Part shown: piece by piece, positions 1 through 6,598 of the stretch | Numbering within the stretch: the first letter of the stretch is position 1 | Layout: the number at the start of each line of letters is the position of its first letter | Source: Myxococcales bacterium | GTDB taxonomy: Bacteria > Myxococcota_A > Polyangia > Polyangiales > Houyiibacteriaceae | Assembly (NCBI GenBank): GCA_013002645.1 | Contig: JABDJF010000687.1 | Location: 1 to 13,115 of the forward strand | Length of the DNA: 13,115 bases | Direction of reading: 5' to 3' | Position numbers and translations under genes: made by a program | The notes under the pieces: model-generated | The model's database searches: none | Told to the model about the DNA's origin: nothing | The model's input: only the letters and a program-made list of their open reading frames with translations

Positions 1-8
1 CTTCTACC

Positions 9-28
9 CACTTGGATATGAATGGAGG
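9..28. repeat. Direct repeat copy 1 (20 bp)
   Basis: The sequence CACTTGGATATGAATGGAGG occurs here and again, identically, at 341-360. Allowing one mismatch, the match extends leftwards to 26 bp (3-28 against 335-360). It is less GC-rich than its surroundings. I do not recognise it as a known element. The flanks of the two copies differ. Confidence 0.7.
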
Positions 29-340
29 GGCGCGGAGAAAGGCGCGATGTGGGGCGGAGTCGACGTCGCAAGTGACAATCTGCAAGACAGCAACCACCGC
101 AGATTGGCGCGCGCGCCGAGGCGAGGCTTGCCTGGTCCCCGCCCCCAAGTGCAACCGACCAGATTTGCAAGCCGAGCCGTTCGGCGTAGTCCCGCGTCGC
201 GCCTTTTTCCGCGCACCGGTATGAAGGCGCGGCGGTCGCTGCGCTCCGCCTTGCCGGCGCACTTGCGCCGGGCTTCGCCGTTCCGGCTCGCGCTACCGCG
301 GGTGTCGTGTGGGGGGAGTTGCTGGTGCCATGCATCTACA

Positions 341-360
341 CACTTGGATATGAATGGAGG
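341..360. repeat. Direct repeat copy 2 (20 bp)
   Basis: This is the second exact copy of the 20-bp sequence found at 9-28, lying 332 bp downstream of it. It sits 34 bp beyond the stop codon of the minus-strand S23-family gene. A conserved site downstream of a family member or the border of a larger dispersed repeat would both fit. One window cannot separate these. Confidence 0.7.
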
Positions 361-394
361 TGTGCGCCATCACGTCGTGTTTGGGACCTCGGCT

Positions 395-721
395 TTAGCG
401 GCCGGAAAGCCTCCAGGACATCGCGCAGACCTCGTCGAGCGCGATGTCTACCTTTGTCACCTTCGAGCTTGGAAGGTATCCGTAGGCTACGGCGAGCTGA
501 AGACCGGCCCGCACTTCCTTGGCCGACCCACAGGCCGACGCGAATCGGGCCCTGGCCGTCCCCGCATCGTTTCCATCGGCTTCGGCGATGTTCAGAACGA
601 CGCTGTTCATGGCTCGATGCATCTGGTCGAACAATGACCTGTCCCGCTTCCGAACCACCGGAAGCAACTGTCGCAGCCCTCCCGCCGCCTGAAGCGCCCG
701 CTGCTGAATGATAAGTCCCAT
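395..721 (-). CDS. Four helix bundle protein (S23 / 23S rRNA intervening-sequence family)
   Basis: This encodes a 108-residue protein of the four-helix-bundle family first described inside 23S rRNA intervening sequences (S23/TIGR02436). The family also includes the Avd accessory protein of diversity-generating retroelements, and most stand-alone members have no known biochemical role. The core NSVVLNIAEADG followed by a FASACGSAKEVRAGLQLA helix matches the family pattern of a NIAEG-like turn and a GSxxExR helix. I start it at 721 rather than at the upstream ATG at 781 because AAAAAGGAGATCACTC gives a strong Shine-Dalgarno site 7 bases before this ATG. The longer form would also translate through an inverted repeat. 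That RBS lies inside one arm of the 724-804 repeat, so translation could depend on RNA folding. No rRNA or reverse transcriptase gene is nearby, so this is an orphan copy. Confidence 0.85.
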   Translation of the reverse strand: MGLIIQQRALQAAGGLRQLLPVVRKRDRSLFDQMHRAMNSVVLNIAEADGNDAGTARARFASACGSAKEVRAGLQLAVAYGYLPSSKVTKVDIALDEVCAMSWRLSGR

Positions 722-723
722 GA

Positions 724-804
724 GTGATCTCCTTTTTGGCGAGTGAGTGGGGTTCCCCAGAAGGGCGAAGCCCGACCCCACTCACTCGCGAAAAAGGAGA
801 TCAC
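724..804. repeat. 30-bp inverted repeat carrying mirrored ribosome binding sites
   Basis: Arms 724-753 and 775-804 are complementary over 30 bp with one mismatch (738/790). They flank a 21-base centre that contains a nested GGGC-GAA-GCCC mini-hairpin. Each arm contains AAAAAGGAGATCAC reading outwards. The left arm supplies the Shine-Dalgarno site of the S23-family gene. The right arm places the same site before ATG ACC AAG TAG (806-817), a three-codon frame on the plus strand. There is no U-tract after either arm, so it does not look like a simple terminator. Confidence 0.85.
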
Positions 805-840
805 GATGACCAAGTAGAATCACACACCCGCTGACACCGG

Positions 841-876
841 CACTGTCACTGTCACTGTCACTGTCGCTGCCACTGA
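841..876. repeat. CACTGT hexamer tandem repeat
   Basis: There are four perfect CACTGT copies (841-864), then CGCTGC and CACTGA. The octamer CTGACACC flanks the array on both sides (831-838 and 873-880). Read in the frame of the ATG at 806, past its TAG, the array encodes alternating Thr-Val. It lies between the inverted repeat and the 3' end of the VOC gene and is not part of a supported gene. Confidence 0.8.
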
Positions 877-927
877 CACCCCGAAGAGACGTCGCTCCGC
901 GCCGTCCACGGGGCTTCGCTGCCCCCC

Positions 928-1341
928 CTACTCCAGCAGCCCCCTACCCGGCACGAAGTTGATCTCCAACCGGATCCCATCCGGATCTTCGAACAAAACG
1001 GAGTAGTAGCCCGGAGCCCAGATGGCTTCCTCTGGACCGTGGATGATCTTCGCGCCCAGTTTCGTCACGAACTCGTGCGCTTCGTCGACACTTTCCCGGC
1101 TCCGGGCGCGGAAGCAGATGTGGTGGAGGCCGACGCGGCCTTGGTCGAATCGCTGGCCGCGATTTCCTTCGGGCGCCTCTCGAATCGCGAAGCCGGTTCG
1201 ACCGCCGACGCAGTAGTAGGTCCCGGGAATGTCCATGACGTTCTTCAATCCGAGGAAGGGCAGGAGCTCGCTGTAGAACGCACGTGCCCGATCGAAGTCG
1301 CCCACGGTCACGAAGGTATGAGCGATTCCGTTGATTTCCAT
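928..1341 (-). CDS. VOC family protein (glyoxalase/bleomycin-resistance/dioxygenase fold)
   Basis: This 137-residue protein has two tandem beta-alpha-beta-beta-beta modules typical of the vicinal oxygen chelate superfamily, whose members use a divalent metal to act on substrates with vicinal oxygens. Visible signatures are GIAHTFVTVGDFDRARAFY at the start (His8), a central FAIREA (Glu55), GLHHICF at 71-77 (His74) and EDPDGIRLEINF near the end (Glu126). Together these give the usual His/Glu/His/Glu metal set. GAGGAGG lies 5 bases before the ATG. It follows the upstream acyl-CoA dehydrogenase gene by 10 bases and is the last gene of that operon. The substrate is unknown; a role on an acyl-CoA or a related oxidised product is inferred only from context. 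Confidence 0.85.
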   Translation of the reverse strand: MEINGIAHTFVTVGDFDRARAFYSELLPFLGLKNVMDIPGTYYCVGGRTGFAIREAPEGNRGQRFDQGRVGLHHICFRARSRESVDEAHEFVTKLGAKIIHGPEEAIWAPGYYSVLFEDPDGIRLEINFVPGRGLLE

Positions 1342-1351
1342 GGGGCCCTCC

Positions 1352-2560
1352 TCAGCGAAGCTCCGACGATCGCTTCCCGAGCAGCCGGCGCGCGACGATC
1401 AGGAGTTGAATCTGCTGGGTGCCCTCGAAGATATCGAGGATCTTGGAATCCCTCGCCCACTTCTCGAGGAGCTCGCGTTCGGAGTAACCGACGCTCCCGC
1501 AGAGCTCCACGCAGCGCAGCGTGACGCGATTGGCGACGCGCGCTGCCTTGGCCTTGGACATCGACGCTTCGGTCGAGTTGGGAATTCCATTGTCTGCCAT
1601 CCAGGCAGCCTTGAGCATGAGCAGCCGGCCCGCCTCCCAGTCCGCCTCCATTCGGATGAGCTCGGCCTCGGCGGCGCTCTTGGCGAAAAGTGGGCCCCGG
1701 TAGCGAACCTCGATGCCCTCCTCTTCGAGAAGCTTCCGCGTGTGTTCGAGCGCTGCGCGGGCGACACCAACCGCCATCCCCGCCACGACGGGCCGCGTGT
1801 TGTCGAAGGTCTGCATCACCCCACCGAACCCTGTCTTCGCTTCGATATCGGAGCTCCCGAGCAGGTTGTTCTGGGGAATGCGGCAGTCGGTCAGCGTGAT
1901 GCTCGCCGTGTCCGAGGCCCGAATGCCCAGCTTCTTGTCGAGACGGACGACCTCCATCCCGGGCGTCCCATGCGGCACGACGAACGATTTGATCGCCGCG
2001 CGTCCGAGGTTTCGATCGAGTGTCGCCCACACGACCACCGAATCCGCGCGGCTGCCGGCCGTGACGTAGATCTTTTCCCCGTTGAGCACCCACTCGTCGC
2101 CGTCGAGCCGAGCGGTCGTCCGGATGTTGGCCGAATCCGAACCGGCACCGGGTTCGGTGATCGCCATGGCGGCCCAGACGCCCGCGAAGCGCTTCTTCTG
2201 ATCGGCGTCAGCAACCGCGGCAATTGCGGCGTTGCCGAGACCTTGACGGGGAATGGACAGCGCGAGACCCACGTCACCCCAGCAGAGCTCCGTCAGCCCG
2301 AGACAGGTGGTCATGTTGCCACCGTTGCGGACGCCTCCGTTTGCGCCGTCTTCGCGCTGAAGCGAATCAACGCCGGCCCCCTGTGGTCCGCCACCGGCGC
2401 TCAAGCCGTCCATGAGCGCGGCCAACATGTCGAGCTCTTTTGGATAATCGTGCTCGGCGCGATCGTACTTGCGCGAAATCGGCCGGAAGATGTGCTTGGC
2501 AACCTGGTGGGCTTGGTTGACGACGAGCTTGAGGTTCTTGGGTACTTCCAAATAGATCAT
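1352..2560 (-). CDS. Acyl-CoA dehydrogenase, subunit with catalytic Glu
   Basis: This 402-residue flavoprotein of the acyl-CoA dehydrogenase family would perform FAD-dependent alpha,beta-desaturation of an acyl-CoA thioester. The flavin/substrate motif AMAITEPGAGSD is at 131-142, and GEKIYVTAGSRAD follows at about 161-173. The catalytic base lies in DIFEGTQQIQ, as Glu379. The usual RxxFGxP segment in the C-terminal helical domain is degenerate (RYRGPLF), and the QxxGGxGY segment has become ELCGSVGY. In homotetrameric relatives these two segments bind the FAD of the neighbouring subunit. The gene starts 9 bases after the stop of another acyl-CoA dehydrogenase gene that keeps both segments, so a heteromeric enzyme is likely. 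A GAGGGA lies before the start. Confidence 0.9.
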   Translation of the reverse strand: MIYLEVPKNLKLVVNQAHQVAKHIFRPISRKYDRAEHDYPKELDMLAALMDGLSAGGGPQGAGVDSLQREDGANGGVRNGGNMTTCLGLTELCWGDVGLALSIPRQGLGNAAIAAVADADQKKRFAGVWAAMAITEPGAGSDSANIRTTARLDGDEWVLNGEKIYVTAGSRADSVVVWATLDRNLGRAAIKSFVVPHGTPGMEVVRLDKKLGIRASDTASITLTDCRIPQNNLLGSSDIEAKTGFGGVMQTFDNTRPVVAGMAVGVARAALEHTRKLLEEEGIEVRYRGPLFAKSAAEAELIRMEADWEAGRLLMLKAAWMADNGIPNSTEASMSKAKAARVANRVTLRCVELCGSVGYSERELLEKWARDSKILDIFEGTQQIQLLIVARRLLGKRSSELR

Positions 2561-2569
2561 CTGAATCCC

Positions 2570-3895
2570 TCAGAGCAGCAGATTGCCGTCCATCACGCCG
2601 ACAGAACGAAGCTGTCGATACCAAAGCTCGACGGGGTGGTCTTTGATGAAGCCGGCACCGCCAAGCAGCTGCACGCCATTGGTTCCGATCTCCATCGCCT
2701 TCTCGGAGCAGAGTGTCCGCGCAAGGTAGGCTTCCCGACCGCAGTCGAGGCCGGCGTCGATCCGCCCGGCGGCGCGATACACGAGCATCCGCATCGACTC
2801 GAGCTCGATGCCGATGTCGGCCACCATGAACGCGACGGCCTGCCGATGCGAAATCGGCTCCCCAAACGCGAGTCGCTCGTTGCAGTACGGAATCACGTAG
2901 TCGAGCAGGGCCTGCGAGGTCCCAAGCGCCATCGCGCTCCAGCCGATGCGCGCGCGATTGATCCCGTCGTCATAGGCCAACTTGCCTTCGGCTTTGAGAG
3001 CCGCTTCGCCTCCAAGGAGGGCATCGGGCCCAACCCGGACCTTGTTGAGCTTCAGGCGGCCGAGGCTTGCCGACCGCAAACCCATCGCCGGCTCGTCGAG
3101 CGTTTCGACGCCTTCGGCGTCCCGCTCCACCAAAAAGAATCGGGGCCCGACCTTGGGCACCTCCGCCGCGACCAAGAACCACTGCGCCCGATCGGCCAGA
3201 GCCACCATCGATTTCTCGCCACTGAGCTCGTAGTCCGAGCCGCGCCTCTTGGCTCTGGTCCGCGGTGCACCCGGATCGAAAAGGGGATGAGGTTCCACGA
3301 CCGCCACAGTCGCTGCGTTGGTTTCCCCTTCGAGCAACGACGGAAGCAAGCGTGACTGCTGCGCATCGCTCCCCCAATGGACCAGTGCGTTCACGAAGGA
3401 CAATGGGGAGACGGCCGCGTAGGCCAGGCCCATATCGCCGCGTGCAAGGTCTTCCACGATGAGCATCTGGGACACCGCCGACACCCGCTCCGCCGCCCCA
3501 CCGAGCACCTCGGGCACCGACATGGCGATCGCCCCGAGCTCGCTGAACGCCGCGAGGAAGCCATCGGGCGTCGACGAGCGATCATCGGCGCCTCGGGCCC
3601 CGGGCTGCATCACGTCATCGGCAAACCGCCGAAGCGTGTCTCGCATCAGCTGCTGCTCTTCGGTCAGGGAGAGATCGAACTTCTTTGATCTGCGAGGCCG
3701 ATCTTCTGCGCGCTGCGGGGAAAAACGCTTCGCGGCTCTTGCTGCGGTCTCCGCCGCACGCTTGGCCCCTTCGTAAACCAGTTTCTGAGCCCGATCTTCC
3801 AGCCCAAGCCGTTCGACGAACGGCGAGTCGGCGATGCGGTTGAGCACCCGCAGGCTGCTACCCATCATCTCGTTCAAGATCTTTTCGTTGTCCAC
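2570..3895 (-). CDS. Acyl-CoA dehydrogenase-like subunit, catalytic Glu replaced
   Basis: This 441-residue acyl-CoA dehydrogenase family protein has an N-terminal helical, basic extension of about 70 residues before the first dehydrogenase helix (LSLTEEQQLMRDTLRRFADD). The C-terminal domain keeps RLAFGEPISHRQAVAF (341-356) and QLLGGAGFIKDHPVELWYRQ (409-428), which in the family contact FAD across the subunit interface. The middle-domain TEPxAGSD motif is lost (VAVVEPHPLFDPGA). Where catalytic Glu-Gly-Thr is expected the protein has MDGN (Asp436) and ends five residues later, without the usual final helix. It is the first gene of a three-gene operon. The start is GTG at 3895 with no good Shine-Dalgarno site; ATGs at codons 10 and 11 are alternatives. 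Confidence 0.87.
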   Translation of the reverse strand: MDNEKILNEMMGSSLRVLNRIADSPFVERLGLEDRAQKLVYEGAKRAAETAARAAKRFSPQRAEDRPRRSKKFDLSLTEEQQLMRDTLRRFADDVMQPGARGADDRSSTPDGFLAAFSELGAIAMSVPEVLGGAAERVSAVSQMLIVEDLARGDMGLAYAAVSPLSFVNALVHWGSDAQQSRLLPSLLEGETNAATVAVVEPHPLFDPGAPRTRAKRRGSDYELSGEKSMVALADRAQWFLVAAEVPKVGPRFFLVERDAEGVETLDEPAMGLRSASLGRLKLNKVRVGPDALLGGEAALKAEGKLAYDDGINRARIGWSAMALGTSQALLDYVIPYCNERLAFGEPISHRQAVAFMVADIGIELESMRMLVYRAAGRIDAGLDCGREAYLARTLCSEKAMEIGTNGVQLLGGAGFIKDHPVELWYRQLRSVGVMDGNLLL

Positions 3896-4031
3896 CGAGG
3901 AAGGCTGAGCCGCCGCCGAACGGTGGTCAACAGGCCATCGACAAGCCTGCAGCTGGCCCCTGCGACTCTACGCCCGCCGCCCGGTGCGCAGGTTCGAGTT
4001 CTGCTCAGTCTCCCCCGTGTATGATGCCGCG
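3896..4031. promoter_or_regulatory. Divergent intergenic region with a possible TATGAT -10 box
   Basis: This separates the minus-strand acyl-CoA dehydrogenase operon from the plus-strand BASS transporter gene, so promoters for both should lie here. On the plus strand TATGAT (4020-4025) is a one-mismatch -10 element. Transcription starting about seven bases later would begin at the ATG at 4032, giving a leaderless mRNA. No convincing -35 is present. On the minus strand TTGTCG and TTGACC occur, but neither has a matching -10 box. Confidence 0.35.
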
Positions 4032-4892
4032 ATGCTCAGCGGCCTCGACAAACTGCTCATCGCGACGCTGACCCTCGTCCTGATGGTGGGCATGGGAGCA
4101 TCACTGACGCCGGGTGACTACCGTCGGGCGCTCGAGCGTCCGCGCGCCATTTTGATCGGCCTTCTGTCTCAGTTCGGCTGGATGCCTCTACTCGCCTATT
4201 TGGCGATTCGGTCGCTCGGACTCGAGGGCACCGATGCGCTGGGGCTGCTGCTCATGGCATGCACCTCCGGCGGCAACGCCAGCAACATGTTCGCCTATTT
4301 CTCGCGTGCCGACTTGGCGCTCAGCGTCTCGATGACGGCGGTCTCCACGCTGGCCTCGGTCTTCATGATGCCCACGCTCTTGTACGCATATGCCGCATCG
4401 CTCAGCCAAACTCAGATGCAGATCCCGTACTTGGCGGTGATGGGCACGCTTGCGCTGATGCTCCTGCCGATTGGAGGCGGCATGTGGATTCGGCACCGAT
4501 CCGCACCAACCGCTGCGCGTGTCGAGCGCGTGGGTGCGGTGGCCGGGGCACTGCTCTTGGCCGTCTTGCTGATCACGAGCGTGTCCGACCAGCTCGAGCT
4601 CCTGCTCACGGCCGAGGACGCGAGCCTTGTGGCCTGCGCGTTCGTCGCCGTGAGTGGAATGGCGCTCGGCTACCTGGTGGCGCGGCTCGCCGGCCTTCAG
4701 CCGCGCCAGCGTCAGGCGGTGTCCTTGGAGACCGGTGTCCAAAACGCGCCACTCGCAATCGCGGTCATCTTGGCCACGTTTCCCGAGGCCGAACAGGAGG
4801 CGCTCCTCAAACTGCCATTTCTCTATGCGATGACCGCCTTGTGCGTAGGCAGCCTGGCTACATGGGCCTACCGCCGGTTTCCGTCGGCTTGA
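4032..4892 (+). CDS. BASS family transporter (bile acid:Na+ symporter-like)
   Basis: This encodes a polytopic inner-membrane protein of about 286 residues from the BASS/SBF family, Na+-coupled importers of organic anions such as bile acids, pyruvate or pantoate. Its hydrophobic segments are separated by short loops. SGGNASNMFAYFSRADLALS (about 79-98) matches the family's first crossover motif, and LETGVQNAPLAIA (232-244) matches the second. By analogy with ASBT of Neisseria, Ser84-Asn85, Glu233 and Gln237 would form Na+ sites. A GTG 48 bases upstream (3984) would add a non-conserved 16-residue leader; I prefer the ATG at 4032 because it begins just before the first membrane helix. The substrate cannot be told from sequence. 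The lipoprotein gene follows after 31 bases. Confidence 0.87.
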   Translation: MLSGLDKLLIATLTLVLMVGMGASLTPGDYRRALERPRAILIGLLSQFGWMPLLAYLAIRSLGLEGTDALGLLLMACTSGGNASNMFAYFSRADLALSVSMTAVSTLASVFMMPTLLYAYAASLSQTQMQIPYLAVMGTLALMLLPIGGGMWIRHRSAPTAARVERVGAVAGALLLAVLLITSVSDQLELLLTAEDASLVACAFVAVSGMALGYLVARLAGLQPRQRQAVSLETGVQNAPLAIAVILATFPEAEQEALLKLPFLYAMTALCVGSLATWAYRRFPSA

Positions 4893-4923
4893 ATCTCGAG
4901 TCGCCAGCAGCAAAATTAACATC

Positions 4924-6150
4924 ATGGGGTTAAGAATCTGCCTGGTCTGTGCCTTGTTGTTGGGGGCATGTGGAGAATCGACGAGTAACACGGACGGCAG
5001 CGGCGGCAACGCTGGCACCGGCGGCGACCCGGGTTCCGGGGGCATGGCAGGCGCCGGCGGCATGGCAGGCGCCAGTGGCATGGCAGGCGCCGGCGGAGAC
5101 GCGGGCACAGGCGGCAGCAAAGCGTTGGTCGACCTCGATGTCGTGCCGTTCATTTCTGGCCTGAGCAAACCATGGGACATCGCCTGGCTGCCCAATGGAA
5201 CCGTGTTGGTCACCGAGCGGTCGGGGCCGCTCAACGTGTACGTCGCTGGTGTCGATTCGACGCCATTCACAATCACACCGACCGACCTGGTCGCGAGCGG
5301 TGAGGGCGGGATGATGGGCCTCGAGGTCGATCCCGACTTTGCGAACAACGGCTATGTCTACGTATGCATGGCCTCGGGCGCGGGCAGCGCGACCGATGTG
5401 CGCTTGGTGCGCTACGAGCTCACGCAGAACGGAGACGAGGTGATCGAGCGGACCGACATCGTGACCGGCATGCCGTACAGCAGCGGACGTCACAGCGGGT
5501 GTCGGCCTCGCTTTGGACCCGATGGCTACCTGTGGGTGGGCACTGGCGATGCGGCGATCGAAACGACACCCCAGGACGACGACTCGCTCGGCGGCAAGGT
5601 GCTTCGCATCGATCGAAACGGCGACCCCGCGCCCGACAACCCGAACGGCGAGCGCTGGTTTTCCAAAGGCCATCGCAACATCCAAGGAATGGCGTTTCGT
5701 GCCTCGGATGACTTGGGCGTCTCGGCAGAGCACGGTCCGGCGGTCGACGACGAAGTGAATCTTCTCGTGGCCGGCAACTTCGGCTGGGACCCGGGGCCCG
5801 ACTACGACGAATCGGTTCCCATGACCGACCTGGTGAAGTTCCCCGATGCAATCGAGGCGATCTGGTCGAGCGGGTCTCCGACCCTGGCGCTGTCAGGGGC
5901 AGCTTTTGTCGAGGGAAGCCAATGGGGAGACTGGGACGGCGTGCTCGCCGTGGCGACCCTGAGAACCACGCACCTTCACATTTTCTTCGTGAGCGCCCAG
6001 GGCGAAGTGACGAGTGATTTGCGGGTGATCGAAGACCAGGGACGACTTCGTTCACCGCGACAGGGTCCGGACGGCCTCTTGTACATCACCAACGATGGTG
6101 GCGGCTCTGGCGGCGTCGTGCTTCAGGTGAGCCCGGTGCTTTCGCCGTAG
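4924..6150 (+). CDS. PQQ-dependent sugar dehydrogenase family lipoprotein
   Basis: This 408-residue exported protein has a short signal peptide and a lipobox LLGAC, with the lipid-modified Cys at 16. A Gly/Ala/Ser linker spans about 25-65. The rest is a six-bladed propeller of the soluble glucose/sorbosone dehydrogenase family, which oxidises sugars or related alcohols with the cofactor PQQ. Family landmarks are GLSKPWDIAWLPNG (79-92), GRHSGCRPRFGPDGYLW (His190, the likely catalytic base), GTGD at 206-209, GHRNIQGMAF (Arg251, PQQ contact), EHGPAVDDEVNLL with NFGWDPG, and SPRQGPDGLLYITND. The real substrate is often unknown in this family. No pqq biosynthesis genes are visible; the PqqD-family gene at 12094 belongs to a different cassette. 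There is no obvious Shine-Dalgarno site. Confidence 0.9.
   Translation: MGLRICLVCALLLGACGESTSNTDGSGGNAGTGGDPGSGGMAGAGGMAGASGMAGAGGDAGTGGSKALVDLDVVPFISGLSKPWDIAWLPNGTVLVTERSGPLNVYVAGVDSTPFTITPTDLVASGEGGMMGLEVDPDFANNGYVYVCMASGAGSATDVRLVRYELTQNGDEVIERTDIVTGMPYSSGRHSGCRPRFGPDGYLWVGTGDAAIETTPQDDDSLGGKVLRIDRNGDPAPDNPNGERWFSKGHRNIQGMAFRASDDLGVSAEHGPAVDDEVNLLVAGNFGWDPGPDYDESVPMTDLVKFPDAIEAIWSSGSPTLALSGAAFVEGSQWGDWDGVLAVATLRTTHLHIFFVSAQGEVTSDLRVIEDQGRLRSPRQGPDGLLYITNDGGGSGGVVLQVSPVLSP
5041..5094 (+). repeat. Three 18-bp tandem repeats in the lipoprotein linker
   Basis: The 18-bp unit GGCATGGCAGGCGCCGGC occurs three times in frame (5041-5058, 5059-5076 and 5077-5094), with two changed bases in the middle copy. 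It encodes GMAGAG, GMAGAS and GMAGAG just after the lipid anchor. Such linkers probably hold the propeller away from the membrane. The near-identity at DNA level suggests recent slippage and possible length variation between strains. Confidence 0.85.
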
Positions 6151-6152
6151 CG

Positions 6153-6530
6153 CTAGCGCAGCCTGCCGACCCGTCGATATTTCCCTTCGAACATCTCGAT
6201 CCATTCTTCCAGCGTGTCGAGCTCGTCGGGTTCCAGCCCGTCGATGTCGCCGGTGAACAGCTCCGCGTCGAACGACACCTTCGCCAGCGCGCGCGTGCAG
6301 TCTTTGCCGGCGAACATCCCGTAGGGCCCGCCAGGTCCGTAGAAATCTTGGCCGCGCGTCACGTCGTAAACCCAGCCGCGAATGGCGATGAGAAGCGGCT
6401 TGCTTCGGTCGGACCCGTCGTAGGCGGCCAGCTCTTGGCGAGAATAGTCACGCTCCTCCGCTTGCGGCAGAGGCGCCGGCTGCTTTTCCCTCTTGCCGAA
6501 CAAACGAGCGACGAACCGGCCTAGGCCCAT
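6153..6530 (-). CDS. Cytochrome b5-like heme/steroid-binding domain protein (MAPR type)
   Basis: This 125-residue protein has a basic N-terminus (about 1-25) followed by a membrane-associated progesterone receptor (MAPR)-type cytochrome b5-like domain. The run YSRQELAAYDGSD, LLIAIRGWVYDVTRG, FYGPGGPYGMFAGKDCTRAL matches the eukaryotic PGRMC1/Dap1 core very closely. By that alignment Tyr70 corresponds to the heme-ligating tyrosine of PGRMC1 (Tyr113), with Tyr64 nearby. Eukaryotic members bind heme and support P450 enzymes; the bacterial role is unknown. No transmembrane helix is visible, unlike PGRMC1. The gene converges on the lipoprotein gene with only two bases between the stop codons, inside the palindrome GCGCTAGCGC (6150-6159). 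No clear Shine-Dalgarno site. Confidence 0.85.
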   Translation of the reverse strand: MGLGRFVARLFGKREKQPAPLPQAEERDYSRQELAAYDGSDRSKPLLIAIRGWVYDVTRGQDFYGPGGPYGMFAGKDCTRALAKVSFDAELFTGDIDGLEPDELDTLEEWIEMFEGKYRRVGRLR

Positions 6531-6598
6531 GCCCGGGACCTACGACGTATGCAGGCCCCAGACAATCTGGACAATCGCTCCATCGCGCCGAGCCGACG

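Larger units (their letters stand above)
1..394. other. Gene-poor left flank with no supported CDS
   Basis: Several open frames cross this stretch on both strands. None has a recognisable domain or a ribosome binding site at its start, and their translations are rich in Arg, Pro and Ala, as expected for random frames in GC-rich DNA. The only structure I can support is a 20-bp direct repeat present twice (9-28 and 341-360). No tRNA or rRNA signature was seen. The right edge abuts the stop codon of the S23-family gene, so part of this stretch is that gene's 3' flank. Confidence 0.6.

Noticed and set aside
47..711. Plus-strand open frames (196 and 134 codons) over the S23-family gene and left flank
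   Set aside because: They run antisense to the S23-family gene, have no RBS, and their composition is that of random GC-rich frames.
395..721. S23-family gene as the Avd protein of a diversity-generating retroelement
   Set aside because: No reverse transcriptase, template repeat or variable repeat is visible nearby. The family similarity alone does not support it.
1331..3355. Long plus-strand open frame (674 codons) opposite the acyl-CoA dehydrogenase genes
   Set aside because: It is antisense to two genes with clear family motifs, its translation shows no domain, and it crosses the boundaries of three real genes. It is a typical GC-rich shadow frame.
3988..4011. tRNA-like T arm (GCAGG, loop TTCGAGT, TCTGC)
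   Set aside because: The five-pair stem and loop look right, but no matching acceptor strand lies at tRNA distance, no anticodon arm forms, and no CCA follows. Probably coincidence.
4188..5348. Minus-strand open frame (386 codons) with Pro-Ala repeats
   Set aside because: The repeats are the antisense reading of the lipoprotein linker and the rest is antisense to the BASS gene. No RBS or domain was seen.
6558..6570. Small hairpin CCAGA-CAA-TCTGG downstream of amt
   Set aside because: It has only five pairs and no U-tract on the minus strand, so I cannot call it a terminator.
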